From the NCBI RefSeq assembly GCF_000218685.1, contig NW_006763293.1, positions 172,905 through 236,904 on the forward strand: a stretch of 64,000 nucleotides of DNA. The letters run 5' to 3'. The notes beneath the pieces were generated by a model that was not told the DNA's origin, ran no database searches, and saw nothing but the letters and a program-made list of their open reading frames with translations. The translations under genes were made by a program, and so were the position numbers. This DNA comes from Serpula lacrymans var. lacrymans S7.9. Lineage: Eukaryota; Basidiomycota; Agaricomycetes; Boletales; Serpulaceae. Numbering within the stretch: position 1 is the first letter of the stretch; each line of letters opens with the position of its first letter. Shown piece by piece: positions 49,664-60,806 of this stretch.

Positions 49664-52510
49664 GTCACTTGGGTGCCTTTGCTCCTATAAACAATGAAGT
49701 AAACCACAACAAGGTGGCCCCTGCTCCGGGGTGTTGCACAAGCAATAACGGAAAGAAGGGGATAGCTCCCCAATTTGTAAATAGATTTTTAAATTTGTTA
49801 TCAGAAGTATGTACTTGTATGAAGCATTGCAATTGTAATATTTATGATACTACCGCTGCACCAGTGTCTCCCTTGGAGCGAGACAAACACTGAGTGCTTG
49901 ATTCTGGTAAAAATAAAAATAAAAATATAGAAAATCCTAAAATAGAAAAACATGTTCCTTTGATACTTCTCCCTCTTCTTCTTTGGAGCCACTTTCCACA
50001 GAAATCCCAAGGCATGTGTTGATGCGCACATATTTATTCCAAAATGAGATCTGTTTAAATGTTGATGTGAAAAACCTTGCCCAGGGCATAGTACACCCAA
50101 CCAGCGCGCTGCTTGATTCAGGCGCTTATGGCATCTTCATAGATTAGGTCTGTGCGGAGCAAATCCGACTCCCCCTTGTAAAATTAGATGTATCTATTCC
50201 TGTCTACAATGTTGACGGTATGCTTAACGCGGGTGGCTGCATCACGCACAAATGTTCTTTTGTTGTCGAGTATCAAGGACACAGAGAATGAGTCACCGCC
50301 GAAGCTACCCAACTAGGGAAGATTAATTTAATCTTGGGCTGGATTTGGCTATTTAAACACAATCTTGAGATCAACTCGCAGACAGGGGTTGTCACATTGT
50401 CACGTTGTCCTCAGGAGTGTGAAAACATGGGTAAACCGAGTCGTGTCCGTCGAACTGAGCGTCTTGAAAAGATAAATACTGGTCATATTTATGAGCTCAG
50501 ATTTTTAGAAAGGATTGACAATGACAATGACGAGGTAAAACCCAAGGAAGGGATTAAGAGGCTGGTACCTCCCGGGTACCATGACTTTTGGAAAGTCTTT
50601 TCAAAACATAAGTCAGAGCGCTTTCCAGAGGCTAAGCCTTCGGACCATGCTATAGATTTTAAGGACACCTTCAAACTGAGAAAAGGACACATGATACCAC
50701 TCTCTGCTCCAGGAAGAGATGAGGTATCAAGTTTCATAGATGAACAGCTTAGGAAAGGTTACATCAGACCTTCCAAAAGCCCTATGACGTCCCCGGTGTT
50801 CTTCATTCCTAAAAAGGATGGTAAAAAGTGTATGATTATGGACTATTGTTACCTGAATAAGTACACAGTTAAAAATGCATATCCGCTGCCTTTGATTAGT
50901 CAGCTAGTAGACAAGTTGGCTGGTGCCAAGATCTTAACAAAGATGGATCTCCGATGGTGGTACAACAATGTACGAATCAAAGAAGAAGATGCTTGGAAGG
51001 CCGCATTCATGTGCCACTGAGGATCCTTTGAGCCCCTCGTTATGTTCTTTGGGTTGACCAATTCACCGGCAACCTTCCAAAGCATGATGAACAAGATCTT
51101 TGCGGATATGGAAGACTGTGTTGTCATTTACATTGACAATTTATCAATATTCACAAAGTCGGACGATCAGGCTGAGCATGACAGGATCGTGCAAGAAGTC
51201 CTTTGATGCTTACAGGAATGGGACCTATTTGTCAAACCCAAAAAATGTAACTTTAAAGTGAAGGAAGTAGACTTCCTTAGTATGATAATAGGCCAGAACG
51301 GAATCAGGATGGATCCTGAGAAAGTTCAAGCTATTTTGAGTTGGCCTGAACCTACTCGCGTCAAAGGATTTAGGGCCTTCCTTGGCTTAGGTAATTTCTA
51401 CCAAAGGTTTATTGAAAACTTTGCGAAGATAACGAGACCGTTGAACAATCTCACTAAAAAGGACATTATTTGGCACTGGGGCACCAAAGAACAAGAAGCT
51501 TTTGATAAGCTTAAACAGGTATTTACAACAGCATCCATATTAGTGTTTCCAGAATTAGACAAAGAGTTCCGGCTAGAAACTGACTCTTCTAATTTTGCTA
51601 CTGGGGCCGTTCTGTTAACTAAATGCCCTAATAATCTTTGGAGGCCTTTTGCCTATTTATTGCATAGTTTGTCGCTTACAGAGCACAACTATCAAATTTA
51701 CGATAAAGAGATGCTGGCCATCATTAGAGCTTTAGAGCACTGGCGGCACTACTTAGAAGGTGCTAGGCACCAATTTGAAATCTGGACTGATCATAAAAAT
51801 CTGGAGTATTTTATGACGGCCCGAGACTTGAACTGAAGACAGGCCCGCTATGCGGTGTACTTGTCTACGTTTAATTATAAACTAATTCATAAGCCTGGTG
51901 CTTCTATGGGAAAAGCGGATGCTTTATCCAGAAGAGAGGATCATGTCAATGGCATTGAAGATGACAACAAAGGTGTCACCCTGATAGATCAATCCAGGGT
52001 GGCCAATGTTCGAATCAGGCAAGATTCTAAACTTCTAGAAGTTTTCAGGGAAGACCTCTCCTCAGAAGAGAAGGCACACCTTGATGGCAATTTACATTAT
52101 TTATGGGAAGACGGGCTCTTCCATTACAAAAACAAAATCTATGTGCCTGAGTCAGCAAAGATCAAGGCAATAGACAGACATCACAACACTCTAGTGGCTG
52201 GGCACCCTAGGTGGCAATGAACCATGGAGTTGATCTCCAGAAATTACATGTGGCCTGGCATGGTCAAAGACATACAGGAATACATAAAATCCTGTCTGAG
52301 ATGTGCCATGGCAAAGAACTCACATCAACCACCGGCCGGAAAACTTATGCGTAATCCAATACCAGCTGGTCCCTGGCAAGATATGTTGGTTGAATTTACA
52401 ACAGATCTGCCCGAATCAAATGGGTATGATTCAGTAATGGTGGTAGTAGATTGCTTCTCCAAAGAAGTGGTATTCATTCCCACCAATAAAACAATTACAG
52501 CTGCTGGCAC

Positions 52511-52914
52511 TGTAACGACCAAGAGTTTCTTACTCTGGCGCATAACTCAAACAAGCAAGAGAGAAAGAGAGAAGAAGGGATCACCCTTTAGGTTTCAACA
52601 AGTCTGTTGTGCTAGACAACAGGAGGACTCGCTGAGTCCTTCCCCATGTATTGCTCCTGTATATATACTAAAATACATGAGGTACTGTACAGTTGTAAAT
52701 AAAGTTTAAAGTCCGATGTCTAGCATGTGACCGGTCACATGATGAGTCTAGACACTGGTCAGGTGATGTGTCACATGATGGTCATGTGACTATGAAAAGT
52801 CCGAAAATGTAAAGTAAAGTAAATGGTCACATGATCAGTCATGTGACTTGGAGAATGAAAAGTAAAAGTACAAAAAGTGAAGCGTAAGTAGGTACTGATA
52901 TGTCAATTGTAACA
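52511..52914 (-). mobile_element. Solo LTR of the gypsy-2 family, reversed, in gypsy-2 integrase
   Basis: The plus strand reads TGTAACGACCAAGAGTTTC... and ends ATTGTAACA. This is the reverse complement of a gypsy-2-like LTR (compare GGTTGTTACA, GAGTTGTGCGCCAGAGTAAC and ACAGGAGGACTC in both). The flanks GGCAC (52506-52510) and GGTAT (52915-52919) are a 5-bp duplication differing by two C-to-T changes. Removing one copy puts the integrase back in frame. Confidence 0.8.
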
Positions 52915-53028
52915 GGTATGGCAGACTTATTTAAAGATTCTGTATGGTCTACCCATGGGTTACCAGAAATGGTTATCTCCGATAGGGGACCCCAATTTTC
53001 TAGCAAATTTACGAAAGAGTTATGTCGG

Positions 53029-54843
53029 TGTCATGCACCAAAGTTGATTGGTAGCATGGACAGGTGTCAATAACAAAGCAAATATTCAAAAAGACTCGCC
53101 TTTGTGCCACACAGGCACAGTGCCACATGGAATAGTAACTAATATTGCCTTTTTTGAACTTGTGGCTGATCAGCACCACCTCTGTTAGGCAATCCAGTCA
53201 CGCTCACCTTTGCTTTTCCATCCGGTACTTTCCGCGTTTCGGCATTTTGGCAACTTTTTGCGTCGCCACTGGCTACACATTGCATTGCGCCCTCGCTTTT
53301 GTCGTTTCCTTCACTTCCCTTCCTTTGCCTAGCCCCACCATGGGTCCCTTACTCTCGTTCTTATTCTCATCCGACGGTTGTTTCTGGATCCCCATTTTAG
53401 TTCACCTCCTCATCACCTCCAGCCTCCTCCTCCTTATCTTTGCTCCCCCACCATTTCTGATGTCACCACTTCCTATCCGCTTCCATCGCTGATCCGTCGA
53501 CTACCACGTGCCACTGCTGATATCAGCAAAGCCCCGGCGGCCGGTTCAAATAGGGCAACAGGTCCATCTTCATGACGTCGATCTGCCATCATATACTATC
53601 AAAACATCGGTCGCTGGTCTTGCCTGGTTGGAGCGTGGGTGGGTAGTTTTTGAGCTGGAGAAGGTTCATCCCCTTGCGTCGCCCATGTTCATTGCTGTCC
53701 CATTCACTTGGGTACACTTATCTTTTGTCCATCGTCTTCGCTACAGCTACACCTACCACACGCTGCCTGGGACTCACTTGTTCCAAATTGGGACCACTCC
53801 TCTCCCTCCCTCGTTTGACCAGGTGGTCCAACACAACTAGTCCATTGGTAAGGCCATGGAACTGTCGGATTTGGACTAGGTGGTGGACCAGTGGCTCCAG
53901 TTTCTTTTTCTTCAGCAGAACATTCATTTACAGTGCAATTATTTTTGATTTTTGAATCATTTTTATGGACACATATTTTTTAGAATGCCTGACTGACAAT
54001 AAAGGAACTGTGTTGATACTGATAGTGTTTTGCCTTGCCTTTTTTTACTGCATCTTCCCATGACATCATGATTTTCCTGCTCTCTTTTTGCTATTGGACT
54101 TTACTTTATGGCTGTACAAACCTGTGACATTACTCACAGCATTCATTGTTCTATCCCTTTCTTTTCCTTATTTTGACAATCTTATCCTGTACTACCTACG
54201 CAGGATTTGTCAGCATACATTCCTTCCTTCATGTTCTTTCTCATTCTTTTTGCACAGCTATACTGTGTATAGCCTACTTTTCTTTTACTATATAAACCCC
54301 TGTATTTTACCTTGTAAAAACAACAAGATCTCGATTCCAGACTTCTTCTCTAATCTTAAGTCCACTTCTTACTGCTACTTGTGATCCAGTGTGGTCACAA
54401 CACTTCCCACTGCTACCACTGTTAATTGCTGTCATTGTCACTTCCCACTTCTGAAGTCATTGTTATCCCTTTTGATTAGAGTCCTTCTGAGCACTACAGT
54501 TTGTGCGTCAGGAGCCTGCTATCACTGGGAACCTCATCACCTCATCATCCTCGTCGTTCTCAACCCTACTTTGTGCTACAATTAGCAAGGTAGTGCCCGT
54601 CTATACTCGCCACAAAGCCCCTATCTTTCTATATTCCAACTATCCCTCCTCCTCAAAACCCACACCCATACATCACTGGGTTTTACTTTGAAGGATCGTT
54701 ATACGTACCACCCCACGAACAACCAGACCACTCCACTGTTCTAGGAGGCAAAACCCATAAACAAGTTCTGTGGAATCTGGGAGGATTGTGTGTTTGTTTG
54801 TTTTTGTGTGTGGTTCTTCTAACAACAGTTCTCATCATCGACA
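53029..54843 (+). mobile_element. TG...CA element, copy 2, in gypsy-2 integrase
   Basis: The element is 1815 bp, starts TGTCATGCACC, ends CATCATCGACA, and has a 4-bp duplication TCGG at 53025-53028 and 54844-54847. Excision with one TCGG restores the integrase frame. It is very similar to copy 1. The internal ORF is broken by TGA at ~53490 and an early TAG near 53838. It carries the same TATATAA and CCTTGTAAAAA features. Confidence 0.88.
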
Positions 54844-55734
54844 TCGGATGCTGGGCATCAAACCTAAATTGTCAATGGTGTTCCATCCACAGACCAATGG
54901 ACAAATGGAGAGGCTCAATCAGGAATTGAAGCAATACCTCTGTATATTTATTAGTGACAGACAGACAGATTGGGCCAAGTGGCTAAAGATAGCCCAGTTC
55001 TTGTATAATATTAAACAGTCGTCGGCTACAGAAAAGGCACCATTTGAGGTTATGAGATCGTACCTCCCCAGAATGGGTGTAGAACCGGGTAAAAGCAAGA
55101 ACAAGGCTGCAGGGAACATGGCTAAAGACATGAAATCTGTCTTAGACAAAATGTGCAAGGCGCTATTCAAAACTGCAGAGTAGATGAAAGACAAGGCAGA
55201 GCGTAGACGCTCCAAGGCCCCTGATTACAAGGTCGGCAACCTGGTCTGGTTAGATACCGAGCAATTAAAATTGAAAGATCAGCAGTCTAGAAAACTGACC
55301 AAAAAGTGGATTGGTCCTTACCGGATTAAGGAAGTCAAACCCAATGCAGTGGAGCTGGAACTCCCAAAACAAATGAGGGTAGTACCCACGGTCAACATTA
55401 GCCGTGTAAAACCCCATAAAGGACCACTGCCGGGACAGCGCGTAGACCAGCCCGGACCGGTTGTAGTCACCCAGGAAGGTGAAGAAGAATTTGAAGTTGA
55501 ACGGGTGGTGGATGCACACTTGAAGCATGGAAAGTTAGAGTTTCTAGTCCTATGGAAGGGCTATGGAGATGAGGACAGAACATGGGAACCAGAAGCCCAT
55601 CTGGACAATTCCCGCAATACTGTTTGCAAATTTTATTCTAAGAATCCCTCGGCTCCTAGGAAGCTTAGAGGCATGGATTTGAACCTTTTTAATTCCCTTT
55701 TTCAACCTATGCTCAAAAATTTGATTACTACCTC

Positions 55735-56005
55735 CACTTCAGGCAGCCAAAATTTTGGGGCTCTTAGCTTGATCATAATCTCCAAACCAACAGGGCTAGT
55801 AGCCCCCTGGAGCATGGTCTACCACATCCTTTGGGACAACTACATGGGACATCCAAAAAGCCTAATGGGACATCCCATTGGACTATGTAGGATATCTGGG
55901 ATGGTCCAATGGTCCAATTTTCAGTGGGACATCTGGGATGGACCATTGGACCAACTGTCTTTGGGATATCCTATTAATCATAGAGGTGTTTGGGGTTCAC
56001 ACAAC
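55735..56005 (+). repeat. Left terminal inverted repeat of the 4.3-kb element
   Basis: It aligns to the reverse complement of about 59755-60031, with small gaps caused by different numbers of the GGGATATCC-type subrepeat. The first ~170 bases match almost without change. Confidence 0.8.
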
Positions 56006-57491
56006 AAAACTTTTCAGAATATACAAAATACAAAAATATTTAAAATACAAGTAAAGTATAGGATTTGCTTATACTTTAATCGTACATATAATTTATATCA
56101 GATAAATGACCATCTTGGCATTGAGATGTAGAAATAGATAACATGCATGTTGTAGGTGGCAGTCAAACATAGCAGACACATCCATGGAGGGTTTCTGAAT
56201 GAAATTGTCATGTTTGGTTCTATATGGTGAATATCACTACAGCCTTAGTTATGATTGAGAATATAAACTGTAAGTACAGTAACCTATTGATATGTCTAAT
56301 AGAGTGACAGAATGGGTAATAAGGTACAAAAAGGTAAAATATAGAAGGTAGTGCAAAATATGACAGAAAACAAAGTATGCAATAAGAGAAGAAATAATAT
56401 AAGAGAAGTGTAGCCAGAAAAGGCAAAATGTACAATGCAGAAAATGGTTTGTGCCACTATTCTAACATATAAGGAAACATATGTTATGGCTTTCACATAC
56501 ATTAAACATGCTGGGAAATAGGGCCAAACTAATTATTTTTTCAATGTAGAATATATTCTTGTGTGAGGAACAGAGGGACCATCTTGTAGGATTTAGGTGA
56601 GGGCTGTGAGCCTACTAAAGAACTTGAAACAAGGATAGGAACCCAGTAGAGACTATACTCCAGAATTGGACTTGGGCTAAAGTCTGCCCTGGGACATGGT
56701 AGGGTCTAAAGAAAAAATAAAGGGAAAGAGAAAGGGGGTGGACAGGTCAGAACAAAACCAGGATATGCCAGAGACCATAATAGGCATCCAGAAAAATAGT
56801 GGAGGTGGATCTGCTTGATGCTGATGAGCCAAGGTTGGAGGCTGCTGGAATATTCAAGGAAACATACAAATGGATATATTTCAGCCTTTGGTATTCATTA
56901 AATTGCTGAGGTTGCTCTTGTTATATTATGGAATGATTAGATTCACAGTCTCCGGTGCTATGCCTACAACTTATACTTTACAGGCAAGCTTTCTTCAATA
57001 AACTCCTTTTCTGGCTTTTGTTTACACACACATTTTGATATATTTCTGGCAACTACAGGAGTATAACTCTGAAGACATTGCTCCTGTTATCTGTTGGCTT
57101 TCATATTGAGGCTTTTATTTTGTACTGGTACTTTTAAGTAAAATATTTATCTCAAATATCTGTTGTGGACATAAATACTGAACTTGTCTCTGTTTCTGCC
57201 TACATGTATAAATCACATTGGGTTGATTTCCTTTTAGAGCTACCCTTTTTATACTGGCCATCTTGTATCTGTACCCCAGTATTTTATTCAATGTCAGCCA
57301 TCATTCTATTATTATTTTCCTTGTTGTTAGTTTGCCAAATTTTCACCAACTTTCTTTTGGTTCCCTGTGTTCATTCTGAACTTAGTGCAACCCAACAGTA
57401 TTGCTAGGATATCCCATGGTCTAAGTTGTATATCCTAATGGTATTAGCTCTATGTCCTGTGGTCTAACTTGCATATCCTAATAGTACTAAC

Positions 57492-58169
57492 TGTGAGGCA
57501 ACGATAAACTATAACAAAAACACTACCCGTCTCCGACTGCACTTGCAGGGAGTAAGAGGTACAGTGAGTCTTGAAGATTGACAGATGCTAGTGAATATAG
57601 CAAGTAGAGGATATGAGAATAGACTCAGAGGTTTCTGATGAGGAGTAAAGCGGGTATTTCAAGTAATAGAAAGCTAAAGAACAATACATGAATATGTAAG
57701 GTTTTTATAGCTAACCGTCTATTCCTCAGACCAAAAGAAGAATAAAAGGAAAGTGGTCTGAGGGGAAAATCAACCAATGAGAAAAAGGATAACTATTGTA
57801 CGACTTTGAAGATTAATCAGCAGGTGGGAAAGTGTACTAATAATAAGTGTTGTCACGCGTGTTCAGGAACTGTATCCTCATGATGAGGTACGATTCTGAC
57901 TAAAGCATTTATTAGTATCTCCAGGCACTGATGGGGCTTGGAGCTGGTTGGTGAGATGCTTACCACCAGTCCTTACCCATTGTGCTGGCTGGCTGGGAGT
58001 GATACCCAGTCTCTGATCTGCGATATAAAGTGGTAACAATGGTTGAGAAATCCTGTGAGGGCTATGAGAAGTAGAATAGCAAACGATACCTCCAGCCCTA
58101 GGGCCAGAGGTGTAACGGGGAAAGTGTTTGAAAACCAAGACATAGAGAAAATAATAAATGGTCCTTACA
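57492..58169. mobile_element. Solo LTR nested in the TIR element (678 bp)
   Basis: It begins TGTGAGGCAACG, ends GGTCCTTACA, and has a perfect 5-bp duplication CTAAC (57487-57491 and 58170-58174). It retains numerous CpG sites while the surrounding element has almost none. It is related to the solo LTR at 43161-43788: both start TGTSAGGCAAC and both contain a bottom-strand GGTCTGA-type motif and a TATA-like region. Confidence 0.8.
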
Positions 58170-59754
58170 CTAACCCTATGTCCCATGGTCTAACTTGGAT
58201 ACCCCATGGTCTGACTTGGATGTCCCATGATCTAAATTGGATGTCCCATGGCAACACTGGGATTTTTCTATTGTATCATGTGGTCAGATTTCCTATGGTG
58301 TACTAAACAGATGCTCTAGGATACCACATGCTACAATTGGAATTGTCCACGTCTCATGGCACTACTGTATTAATCAGATAGTATGATCTTGAATTCATCA
58401 CAACAGCACTTCACCAACTAATCAAGCTCTTTCCACAGAATTAGTCATTATAAGCAATTGGTAATATTAAACTAGACAAAGTAACAAGCTTTAGTGGTGG
58501 GCAAGCTGCAGAGTCACCAATGCTGCCAGTGGCAGCTACAGTGGTATGTATATGCAAATATCATCTTTCCAGGGAAAGTAAGTCTGCATACATCATAATA
58601 TATATCCTGCACCATAGCTATCAAATCTATTGATTTTCAATGACTAAGATGCTTGCCATTGCTTATGATGCTTGATTGGAGATGTATGTGAAAACTAATT
58701 CCCTCCATATTGGGTGGATATATATGAGCCAATCTAACCAGTGTTGTTTCATAGGATCCTGTACTTGGTACTTCTGCTGGTCTTGGAAAATTCACTAAGA
58801 TTATGTGCTTGTCACACAAGATGGCTGAAAAACACCAACCCAGGTCTTTAGAAGGAGTCTCCATATCTAGTTGTATGTGTCACAAAACAAAACAAAACAA
58901 AATAAACTCTTCCTTTTAAGGCATGCCTTCTGCAATATTCCAAGCCAATTCTCAAAAGGTCCACAATAACACTACTGGATTTGGATCTCAGGTCCATCTA
59001 CACTCTGCTGCAACATCACATGATGCTACATTGACATGTTCACTGCAGTCTGTGACATGTGACAAATTCCAAATTCCAGATAGGCCTAGTCTGGGCTCAG
59101 TTCACCATGCACTGGTTTCTGCCTTGGAACATCTTGTCACTATCTTAGATTATTTAGACTTGACCTCTTTGTGACTGTCACACCAAATGTATTCAGTTGA
59201 TTATTGTTGCAGTAACACAATAACAAATATGGGGTCAAAATTCAATAGTAGTTTTCAAGATTTAGATTGTTACATATGAAAAGTAAGATACTGTTATAAT
59301 ATTATTAAGATCTGGTGTTGCATTGCATGGTTTGTTTGATTTGTGTATTTGTTGAGTATGCTGATAAGGGACAAACCTATTTTATGATTATCACTATGGT
59401 CATAAAGCTCAGGAGCCAATTCAGAGTATCATAAATTGAACTTGTTACTGAATGTGGCAATGCATATTTGTCCTATTATATATGGTATGACTAATTTAAG
59501 GTTGTAATAAACAGTAATATCATTTTAGGTATCTTTGATCACATTATGATATGGTAAATCCTTCCCTTTGCATTAATAGACAAACAAATGTTATTGTTCT
59601 TTCTATCCTATAGCTTGTAAAATGTATTATAATTATTGCATCTTTATAATATAAAGTATATGGCATAGATATATATACCCATTTATATCTTCAATCAGAC
59701 TTGTAAGTAACACATATCTGCCATAGAATAAATTGTTATAGGGACCCCAGACAT

Positions 59755-60031
59755 CTCTGTGATTAATAGGATATCCCAATGAAAGTTGGACCATTGGTCT
59801 ATCCCAGATGTTCTATTGGGATATCCAAAAGACAATTGGTCCAATGGTCCATCCCAGATATCCCATTGGGATATCCTACATGGTCCAATGGGATATCCCA
59901 TTAGGCTTTTTGGATGTCCCATGTAGTTGTCCCAAAGGACGTGGTAGACCATGCTCTAGGGGGCTACTAGCCCTGTTGGTTTGAAGATTATGATCAAGCT
60001 AAGAGCCCCAAAATTTTGGCTGCTTGAAGTG
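59755..60031 (-). repeat. Right terminal inverted repeat of the 4.3-kb element
   Basis: It is the inverted partner of the left repeat, ending GCTTGAAGTG next to the duplicated ACTACCTC. Confidence 0.8.
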
Positions 60032-60084
60032 ACTACCTCTAATATTTGGTCTCGCCTGGAAGTCGAGCCTTAGAAGGGGGGTAG

Positions 60085-60318
60085 TGTTACAATAACACAT
60101 GACATCATCAGCCACTGCCCCCATCAACTGTACAGTACACATGTACAAACAAACTATAGTAGTATATATACCCCAATAGATCAAGGAGACTCTTCTATGA
60201 GTCCTCCTATTGTTTACCCACAACAAACTCAGTCCTATCTAAAGGGTAACCACTCCCCTCACTTTTTTATAGCTTTGTCTGAGTTGTGCACCAGAGCATA
60301 CAAACTCGTGGTTGTTAC
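60085..60318 (+). repeat. Gypsy-2 3' LTR (234 bp)
   Basis: It is preceded by the polypurine tract AGAAGGGGGGTAG and begins TGTTACAATAAC. It ends GGTTGTTACA and lacks the ~180-bp block present near the start of the 5' LTR. Confidence 0.85.
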
Positions 60319-60504
60319 ATTGGCAGGAGAAAGCTTAGATGGACAACCTCCAACAGATTTTTGGAGTGCAGAACACTCCTTGGAGTGAAGTCTAGAGATG
60401 GTAGAGACATGAACACCAGTGGTAGAGGCAATGGAGTGAGCAGTTTGACCTGCATCAATGAGGTTAAGAATCTGGTTCTTTTGAGCAGGAGAAAGGGATT
60501 TCAT
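60319..60504 (-). pseudogene. Tc1/mariner-type transposase N-terminus, truncated
   Basis: On the minus strand an ATG at 60504 opens about 62 codons: MKSLSPAQKNQILNLIDAGQ, then TAHSIASTTGVHVSTISRLH and GGCPSKLSPANV. This is the helix-turn-helix DNA-binding start of fungal Tc1/mariner transposases. The gypsy-2 3' LTR cuts it off before the catalytic DDE/D domain. The sequence from 60505 to 60802 should contain its 5' untranslated part and perhaps a terminal inverted repeat, which I could not delimit. Confidence 0.75.
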
Positions 60505-60806
60505 GATGATGGTGGTTGTGAATAAAGAAGTGTGTAAACTTTTTTAAACTCGGAAACAATGTTTATACATGTATCTTTGTTTGTGGGACCAAACAAAGCC
60601 AGATATTCTATGATATCATTGTGATCTCTGCTTTCAACTCAAAAGTGAAAAAACTGTTACAATGGTAGTGCTGTTTCAAAATAGACATATCTCCACAGCC
60701 ACTGGGCCACATCACATGACCCAGGAATCATTTTGTAGCCAGGACCAAGTACTTTTGTCTGCCAAAGTCAAGTGACATTTCCATGCCTGTTAGTGGTGCA
60801 CTTTGC

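Larger units (their letters stand above)
55735..60031. mobile_element. 4.3-kb TIR DNA transposon, non-autonomous, in gypsy-2
   Basis: Terminal inverted repeats of roughly 270 bp begin CACTTCARGCAGCC at both ends and continue with AAAATTTTGGGGCTCTTAGC. The element is flanked by a perfect 8-bp duplication ACTACCTC at 55727-55734 and 60032-60039. Sub-terminal regions hold many copies of TGGGATATCC/TGGGACATCC in both orientations, and the interior near 57410-57480 and 58170-58300 holds copies of a ...CCCATGGTCTAACTTGGAT... unit. The interior is AT-rich, nearly free of CpG and has no transposase-like frame. Long TIRs with an 8-bp duplication suit Mutator-like, KDZ or hAT elements; the superfamily is unresolved. 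Confidence 0.85.
50061..60055 (+). pseudogene. Gypsy-2 pol: protease, RT, RNase H, integrase, chromodomain (split)
   Basis: Protease ALLDSGAYGIFID is near 50110. RT includes YIRPSKSPMTSPVFFIPKKD, LTKMDLRWWYNNVRIKEED and FGLTNSPATFQSMMNKIF, but the catalytic box reads YIDN instead of YxDD (near 51130). RNase H has ETDSSNFATGAVL. Integrase has the H-H-C-C region (HHNTLVAGH, CLRCAMAKN) and core segments LVEFTTDLPESNGYDSV before, and VISDRGPQFSSKF plus HPQTNGQMERLNQEL after, the insertions. The first core acidic residue reads Glu rather than Asp. A complete-looking chromodomain follows (EEFEVERVVDAHLKHGKLEF, LVLWKGYGDEDRTWEPE). Removing the TIR element and one target copy lets the frame end at a TAG (60053-60055) just before the polypurine tract. 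In-frame stops occur at about 51018, 51205, 51834, 52218 and 55183. Confidence 0.88.
47882..60318 (+). mobile_element. Gypsy-2: Ty3/gypsy chromodomain retrotransposon with three direct nested insertions
   Basis: The order is 5' LTR (47882-48295), broken gag, protease, RT, RNase H, integrase, chromodomain, polypurine tract and 3' LTR (60085-60318). It is interrupted by a reversed solo LTR (52511-52914), a TG...CA element (53029-54843) and a TIR element (55735-60031). The coding part carries multiple in-frame stops. The flanks (gypsy-1 LTR on the left, mariner fragment on the right) show no shared target duplication. Confidence 0.9.

Noticed and set aside
57165..59174. Short frames in the TIR element as a possible transposase
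   Set aside because: Frames are under 90 codons, hydrophobic or low-complexity, with no DDE/D or zinc-finger pattern.
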